DNA of 64,000 nt. Source: Geobacteraceae bacterium (GTDB lineage Bacteria > Desulfobacterota > Desulfuromonadia > Geobacterales > Pseudopelobacteraceae). The stretch lies in the NCBI GenBank assembly GCA_027404165.1, contig DAHZCG010000006.1:248001-312000 (forward strand), in the 5' to 3' direction. The position numbers and the translations under genes were made by a program. Under the pieces are notes generated by a model, which saw only the letters and a list, made by a program, of their open reading frames with translations, ran no database searches and had not been told where the DNA came from. Positions within the stretch are counted from its first letter, which is position 1. Every line of letters starts with the position of its first letter. This document shows positions 59,175 through 64,000 of the stretch, one piece after another.

Positions 59175-59329
59175 GGTTTCGGTCTATGCAAGGAGGTAGT
59201 GTCCCGAATATATTGATACCGTGCCTCTATAGCACAGTTTACTGAAGAATGGTAGGTTGAGCGGATAAGAAACTGATCTGCGCCTGTTCCGGGCACTTAA
59301 AAAGCAGAGGGGCCATCCCGGCTAGAGCT

Positions 59330-61015
59330 CTACATCCTCCCGGAACGGATGATCGCATACACCAGCCAGAGCCCGACAAACCCCGCTACGGTGTATCCCA
59401 TAAAGGCAAGCACGGGGAAACCCATGAACTTTGGCCCTTTATCGGTCTGCATGATGATCGAAGAACCAATGATTACCGCCGCCAGGATCATGCTGGTTGA
59501 AAGGCGGTTGATGGATCGATCAAAATCAGCAGTGAATTTATCGAGGCCGCGGTGTTCAAGGTCGATTTTGAACTTGTTGCGGTTGATACGATTGATGATC
59601 TCTTTCAGATCGCGAGGTATGTTACGGGCCAAACTCAGGTAAGATGACAGTACCTGTTGCAGTTCGCGTGTAATACGCCGCGGAGAGGCTTTTTGACGAA
59701 GAGCCTTGGCGATAAATGGTCGCAAATGTTCAACCATGTCAAAGGCCGGGTCAAGAGCTCGCCCCATTCCTTCGATCAACACCAGTGATTTGGCCAGCAG
59801 CATCAGGTCGGAGGGGATTCTGATACTATAGAGAGTGATGATTTCGATGAATTCCATCAACATGTGCCCTACTTCAATCTCTTTGAGAGGAATCTCGTAG
59901 TAGCCGTCAATGAAATTGAACAGATCCCGCTTAAGGGCACGTATATCCAGACTGTCCGAGATATCTCCGGCAAAGAGCAGAAGGGACACAACTTCGTCCA
60001 TATCCCGGTTTACGATAGCAGACAGTATATCGGTGAGGAACGTCTTGAGTTCGTCGTCCAGCCGCCCCACGATGCCATAATCAAGAACACAGATCACATT
60101 ATCCGGAAGAATCAGGACATTGCCGGGATGTAAATCGCCGTGGAAGAAACCGTGAGTAAGCACCATCTCAAGAAATGAATCTGCACCACGGCGGGCAACC
60201 AGTTTGAGGTCAATCCCCTGTTCAACGAGTTTTTGCCTGTCGGTAACCTTGATGCCTGCAACGTATTCCATGGTAAGTACACCACGGGAGCATTGTTCCC
60301 AATATACGCGCGGAAAATACATCCAGCCGGTTTTGATGAAATTATCACGAAATTTTTCGATGGTGCGTGCTTCGCGTGAAAAATCCATCTCCCTGCGGAT
60401 CGTACGCGCAAATTCACGCACAATTCCGACCGGGTCATACAGTTCACTGCCGGGCACGTGACGTTCGGCCAGACCTGCTAACGACATCAGGGCGCCAATG
60501 TCGGATTCAACCACCTCGACGATGCCGGGACGACGCACCTTGATGGCCACCTCCTCACCCGTTTTCAACCTGGCTCTATGCACCTGGGCAATAGATGCAG
60601 CTGCTAACGGCACGGGATCAATCTCCGCAAAAAACTGTTCGACAGGCCCTCCCAGTTCGCCTGTTATCTGGGCGAGCACTTCCTCAAACGAGAAACTCGG
60701 CACATTGTCCTGGAGCTTTTCAAACTCTTGCACAAATGCATGAGGAATCACATCCGGCCGGGTGGAAAGGATCTGCCCCAATTTGATAAAAGTCGGACCA
60801 AGCTCCTCCAGTACGAGCCGCATCCGTTCGGCGGCTGTAAGCCGGGCTATATCAGGAATCGACCGCCGGAACAAGCGTCGGCTTCGTACCACCACATCGG
60901 CAAGCCCCAGCATCTCAAGCACCTGGTCAAAACCGTACGTGCTGAGCACCCGAACGATATTCAGATAGCGTCTGATGCTACGGATATTCCGGTTTATCTT
61001 CAGAACGTTGAGCAT
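59330..61015 (-). CDS. ubiB: UbiB/ABC1-family atypical kinase
   Basis: 561-residue protein. KxGQ motif in FIKLGQILSTRPD, the Ala-rich loop AAASIAQVHRA, catalytic region GFFHGDLHPGNVLILPDNVI and VLDYGIVGR. C-terminal two membrane segments (TSMILAAVIIGSSIIMQ; VLAFMGYTVAGFVGLWLVYA). Supports quinone biosynthesis or lipid trafficking. Interrupts the cytochrome bc gene set. Confidence 0.9.
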   Translation of the reverse strand: MLNVLKINRNIRSIRRYLNIVRVLSTYGFDQVLEMLGLADVVVRSRRLFRRSIPDIARLTAAERMRLVLEELGPTFIKLGQILSTRPDVIPHAFVQEFEKLQDNVPSFSFEEVLAQITGELGGPVEQFFAEIDPVPLAAASIAQVHRARLKTGEEVAIKVRRPGIVEVVESDIGALMSLAGLAERHVPGSELYDPVGIVREFARTIRREMDFSREARTIEKFRDNFIKTGWMYFPRVYWEQCSRGVLTMEYVAGIKVTDRQKLVEQGIDLKLVARRGADSFLEMVLTHGFFHGDLHPGNVLILPDNVICVLDYGIVGRLDDELKTFLTDILSAIVNRDMDEVVSLLLFAGDISDSLDIRALKRDLFNFIDGYYEIPLKEIEVGHMLMEFIEIITLYSIRIPSDLMLLAKSLVLIEGMGRALDPAFDMVEHLRPFIAKALRQKASPRRITRELQQVLSSYLSLARNIPRDLKEIINRINRNKFKIDLEHRGLDKFTADFDRSINRLSTSMILAAVIIGSSIIMQTDKGPKFMGFPVLAFMGYTVAGFVGLWLVYAIIRSGRM

Positions 61016-61018
61016 AAA

Positions 61019-61315
61019 CTAGTTATTACTGCGGGATTCCAACTCTTGAACACGTTTGACCAGGCGATCGAACTCCTCACGGGTAACAAGGCCCAAGCGG
61101 TCAACAATTTTCTGAACTTCGGCTTCTGCCATTTCCCTGACTTTTTCCTTGTTCTCATTTGCTATGGCCTGAATCCTGTCAACCATCTGTTTTCCCTCGT
61201 CTTCACTCAGCTTGAAACGTTCTTTCATCTCCGCCACCAACTCTTCAGCTTTTTTCTGGGTAATGGCGACAACACCGATTGTCGTCATTACAGTTTTTTC
61301 AAGCATTTCCAGCAT
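61019..61315 (-). CDS. Phasin-like coiled-coil protein upstream of ubiB
   Basis: 98-residue amphipathic helical protein (ELVAEMKERFKLSEDEGKQM, VQKIVDRLGLVTREEFDRLV). Resembles phasin-like/UbiK-like partners often found before ubiB in this group. Stop is 3 bp from the UbiB start. Confidence 0.7.
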   Translation of the reverse strand: MLEMLEKTVMTTIGVVAITQKKAEELVAEMKERFKLSEDEGKQMVDRIQAIANENKEKVREMAEAEVQKIVDRLGLVTREEFDRLVKRVQELESRSNN

Positions 61316-61413
61316 GGCATACCTCCCGAACTTTTCTTTATTAAAGTGCAGTTAAGCTTAACATAACCATTTTATGATGCAACCGTGCGGGCCACATGAC
61401 AAATGAATAATCC

Positions 61414-61809
61414 TCACCCGACAACCTCAATCCGTTCCCCGAGTACTTCCACATCCATCCGGGCAAGCGATCTGTCTGCAGGCCCCGAAAGTACTCTTCC
61501 TTGCCGATCAAAGCGGCTTCCATGACACGGGCACGACAGGACATCCTCCGTGACGGTAACCGTGCACCCCAGATGCGTACAGACCAGACTGAGAGCATAA
61601 AAACCATGAGCGTCTCTCAGCAGTGCCAGTCGCTCATTGCGAAACACCAGTGCTCCGTTGATCGGTACATCAGCACGGGCAGCGCTGGCCAGCACCTGGC
61701 GTTTTACGGCCCTGCGCGGTGTAAGATACCGTACCAGCAAACCACCTGATGCGAGCAGCATGGTCAAGGTCGTGATGAATTTTCGACGCGATTGAGAAAA
61801 TTTTTCCAT
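61414..61809 (-). CDS. Rieske iron-sulfur protein
   Basis: 131-residue protein starting MEKFSQSRRKFITTLTMLLA; Tat-like RRKF motif and membrane anchor, then Rieske domain with CTHLGC and CPCHGS cluster ligands and RVLSGPADRSL. Catalytic subunit for quinol oxidation with the cytochrome b6/IV pair 2.5 kb downstream. Overlaps the nonaheme cytochrome stop by 46 bp. Confidence 0.92.
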   Translation of the reverse strand: MEKFSQSRRKFITTLTMLLASGGLLVRYLTPRRAVKRQVLASAARADVPINGALVFRNERLALLRDAHGFYALSLVCTHLGCTVTVTEDVLSCPCHGSRFDRQGRVLSGPADRSLARMDVEVLGERIEVVG

Positions 61810-62963
61810 TTTTCGATGTACGCCTTTGTATAAGCGGGACTTTTGTTACTCATACGCAGATAACGGGCGGCATCCATAAAGCTGCCATTGCTGACCCGCT
61901 GCCCCTTCCGCAGCCAGAACGACGTGAGACCCATGCCATCCTTTTCAAGATTGTAAATCCGCCGGGATTCAGGTTCAAACAGGAAACGGGTCGGATTGTC
62001 GTGACATCCCTCACAGGGTACCGTGCCGCGTTGAACCGTGTGGGGAAAATATGTGCGCCATTCTGCCGCCAGGAGAGTATTCTCCGGTCCATTATTTCTG
62101 GCAGTCATGATATCGGTATAATAGGCGATAAACATCGGCCTGATCGGGCTGACCCGCCCGGCTGCATTGATCCCCAGCGGCGGAGCATCCTGTCTTTTCA
62201 GATAGGAGCTGCGCAGGTATTCCGGGTTTGCACCCGGCGTAAGCTCAAAAGAGTCTTTCATACGCCGATCCCGGAAACGGAGAAAGAAGGTGCCATACTC
62301 CTGCGGCGCCCAGGCCGAATGGCAGGCGTAACATTCCATCCGCTGCAGATGGGCTGGAATACGGTGTTCCAGGATTTTCAGGTCCGGCGTGTGACAGTCG
62401 CGGCAGCTTTTGGACGTTTTTTTACCTTCTGTCAGGCTTTTCATTGAATGACAGGCTCCGCAGGTCATGCCGGCACTGTAATGGACATCGGGAAGCATCT
62501 TCAAAAACGTCTCACCGTTGACAACAATACCGCGCTGGTAGCGGAAGTTTTCTTCACGCGGAGCACGTCCGGAATAGTCCCACCCGGTGTAATAGCCTTT
62601 ATGACACCGCTGGCAGGCAGCGACAGACGGCTTGGTTATCTTCGTCTCACCGTGACAATCGGCACAGCGCTGCACGTGGCAGGAGTCGCAATTTTTGTTC
62701 CAGAAACCTGAGTCAAAACGGGCATAGGTTCGCTGCACAAAGTGTTTTTCACCGCTGCGTTGCCCCATGGCATGGTCAAAGATCCGCCCATATCCCCGGT
62801 GACAGACGACACAGTTTCCTGATCCCCTAAACCGGGCGGCCAGCTCAGCGGCGTTCATCCCTTCACGGTGGCACGAGGAGCAGTCAAACCCAACGCGAGC
62901 CGCCACAGCGTCCGGATCAGGTGCCAGACAGAAACATGCTATGAGGAACAGTATCCAACGCAC
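61764..62963 (-). CDS. Nonaheme cytochrome c
   Basis: 399-residue exported cytochrome with nine CxxCH sites (CSSCH, CVVCH, CDSCH, CADCH, CQRCH, CGACH, CRDCH, CYACH, CEGCH). Signal peptide 1-~20. The C-terminal ~130 residues lack hemes apart from CEGCH and contain IMTARNNGPENTLLAAEWRT. Precedes the Rieske gene and probably passes electrons from the bc-type module to further periplasmic carriers. Confidence 0.9.
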   Translation of the reverse strand: MRWILFLIACFCLAPDPDAVAARVGFDCSSCHREGMNAAELAARFRGSGNCVVCHRGYGRIFDHAMGQRSGEKHFVQRTYARFDSGFWNKNCDSCHVQRCADCHGETKITKPSVAACQRCHKGYYTGWDYSGRAPREENFRYQRGIVVNGETFLKMLPDVHYSAGMTCGACHSMKSLTEGKKTSKSCRDCHTPDLKILEHRIPAHLQRMECYACHSAWAPQEYGTFFLRFRDRRMKDSFELTPGANPEYLRSSYLKRQDAPPLGINAAGRVSPIRPMFIAYYTDIMTARNNGPENTLLAAEWRTYFPHTVQRGTVPCEGCHDNPTRFLFEPESRRIYNLEKDGMGLTSFWLRKGQRVSNGSFMDAARYLRMSNKSPAYTKAYIEKWKNFLNRVENSSRP

Positions 62964-63061
62964 GGCGGTTTATCCTTTCCGGTAGATCAAGTTGCACGTC
63001 TTGCTGTTACATAAATAATTCAGAATCCGCCCACGGTACTTTTAAACCAAAAACTGCAGTT

Positions 63062-63213
63062 CAATAACACAGAGCCTCAGGGAACACTGAGAAATTAAAG
63101 GCTTAAAACTAAAACAAGATATTCCCTTTGGGTGAATCAAAAAAACATTTGAGCTTATAACGCTAGGGTTTTACTCTGTGTTCTCTGTGCCCTCTGTGTT
63201 TCAAATGCTTTTC
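63062..63213. repeat. Imperfect inverted repeat element
   Basis: Ends resemble each other in inverted orientation: ACACAGAGCCTCAGGGAA versus ACACAGAGGGCACAGAGA on the other strand. They flank ~95 bp of A+T-rich sequence without a gene. Looks like a small dispersed intergenic element. The 340-bp gap 62964-63303 holds this and the terminator and nothing else seen. Confidence 0.4.
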
Positions 63214-63227
63214 TAGGTTAAAAAAAA

Positions 63228-63269
63228 CAACCCCCAACTCCTCCTGTTTACAGGAGACGTTGGGGGTTG
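63228..63269 (-). terminator. Terminator of the 63304 gene
   Basis: 11-bp stem caacccccaac/gttgggggttg followed on the minus strand by eight T residues. Confidence 0.88.
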
Positions 63270-63303
63270 AGTACATCAGCATGAAAGCTGTTTGAAATAA
63301 GAT

Positions 63304-63627
63304 TTAGCAGCCGGCTGTTTTTTTAAACAGCTTGGAAACATTCTTACCACCCTCAACTTCATATTTGCAACGGATCTCGTCGCCATACACAATGCGCTTG
63401 TCATTGAATTTGTCGAGCGTCATTTCATCTTTCACCAGAATTACAACGTTTGCAGAAGTTTTATTGTCTTTCAGGGTGACTGTTGCAGATTTCTTATCGG
63501 CGGCAACCTCGATTTTGGTAATCACACCGACCATCTTCACTTCTTCAGCATGTGCAGTTTTTGTAAAGGAAACCAGGGAAACAACTACCAAGGCCAGCAT
63601 TGCAACTACGGATACAAATTTTTTCAT
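63304..63627 (-). CDS. Small exported protein
   Basis: 107-residue protein with signal peptide (AHA-EEV) and a beta-rich OB-like domain (VGVITKIEVAADKKSATVTL, DEIRCKYEVEGGKNVSKLF). Possible periplasmic OB-fold. Good ribosome binding site AAGGAGCGTATC. Unknown function. Confidence 0.7.
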   Translation of the reverse strand: MKKFVSVVAMLALVVVSLVSFTKTAHAEEVKMVGVITKIEVAADKKSATVTLKDNKTSANVVILVKDEMTLDKFNDKRIVYGDEIRCKYEVEGGKNVSKLFKKTAGC

Positions 63628-63701
63628 GATACGCTCCTTGCGTGATATGGAATTATATAGATAATACCATTATCAATATAAATCCGCAAAACTTTTTTTA
63701 C

Positions 63702-63735
63702 TTCCCGGCAGTGGAGTGAAATCCACTGCCGGGAA
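63702..63735 (-). terminator. Hairpin downstream of the last gene
   Basis: Perfect 14-bp stem (ttcccggcagtgga/tccactgccgggaa) with a 6-nt loop, 13 bp past the stop. No T-run follows on the minus strand. Confidence 0.55.
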
Positions 63736-63748
63736 TAAAGGCTACAAC

Positions 63749-64000
63749 CTAGAAGTGCACTTCGAATGTTGCGTATACATCCTGGGCTTTTGAAACCGGT
63801 GCCATCATCAACATGGTACCAGGTGTGATGTCAGAAATCTTGACAGGAGCGCCGACCCAGTTGTTGCTGCCGGTGTATTCGAAGTCATAATACTGGTAGC
63901 CGATCTTGAAGAAGGTCTTGCTGAAGTATGATGAGATCGGTTTCAGGTCAAGTTCCTGAATGATGTACGGCTCATACACATTACCACGTGTGCCGACTTT
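63749..64000 (-). CDS. C-terminus of outer-membrane porin-like protein (DUF3373-type)
   Basis: Only the last 84 residues are visible; the frame runs off the right edge. Beta-barrel strands ending in phenylalanine (YQYYDFEYTGSNNWVGA, ...AQDVYATFEVHF). The pattern fits Geobacter DUF3373 porin-like proteins. Confidence 0.65.
   Translation of the reverse strand, partial: KVGTRGNVYEPYIIQELDLKPISSYFSKTFFKIGYQYYDFEYTGSNNWVGAPVKISDITPGTMLMMAPVSKAQDVYATFEVHF

Overview
The window comes from a Geobacter-like bacterium (Desulfuromonadia). The host flanks carry multiheme c-type cytochromes, a split cytochrome b/Rieske module, a UbiB kinase with a phasin-like partner, a ThiE-ThiD fusion under a TPP riboswitch, and the end of an outer-membrane protein that resembles DUF3373 porins. 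This placement is inferred from gene content only.

About 42.5 kb (1452..43932) is a temperate, lambda-type siphophage integrated in the 5' end of a tRNA-Thr(CGT) gene. A perfect 28-bp direct repeat marks both ends. Reading leftward on the minus strand from the right end: a large serine recombinase next to attR; two exported lysogenic-conversion genes; a CI-like repressor facing an early leftward operon across a promoter/operator region; small early genes; a CHC2-primase/SF3-helicase; a TGTCCGG iteron cluster (possible origin); a tail-Z-like gene; a phage beta clamp and a partner with a clamp-binding motif; a block of small genes separated by integron attC-like palindromes and ending in an IntI-type tyrosine recombinase; terminase; lambda-like head genes (W, B, C/Nu3, D, E, FI, FII analogues); a lysis cassette lodged among the tail genes; tail tube; a G/GT frameshift pair; tape measure; tail tip and fibres; and a diversity-generating retroelement (DGR) at the extreme left end that rewrites the last 39 codons of a receptor-binding-type protein.

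Two systems stand out. First, five attC-like imperfect palindromes sit exactly at the 3' ends of small phage genes, most with the stop codon inside the core site, upstream of an integron-integrase homologue. This looks like a phage-borne cassette array. Second, the DGR has a template and a variable repeat that differ at 23 of 113 positions, every one an adenine in the template. The prophage also appears to have cut tRNA-Thr off from its native promoter and to supply a replacement at the end of its late operon.

The right-hand 20 kb (43933..64000) is host chromosome: an NlpC/P60 hydrolase, a DUF1015 protein, thiC and thiED, outer-membrane and periplasmic proteins, a four-gene double two-component cluster with Spy/ZraP-like neighbours, and a bc-type quinol-oxidising module (cytochrome b, subunit IV, tetraheme cytochrome, Rieske, nonaheme cytochrome) interrupted by ubiB. 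All repeat, promoter and start-site statements come from reading the sequence by eye; family assignments come from recognised motifs without database searches.
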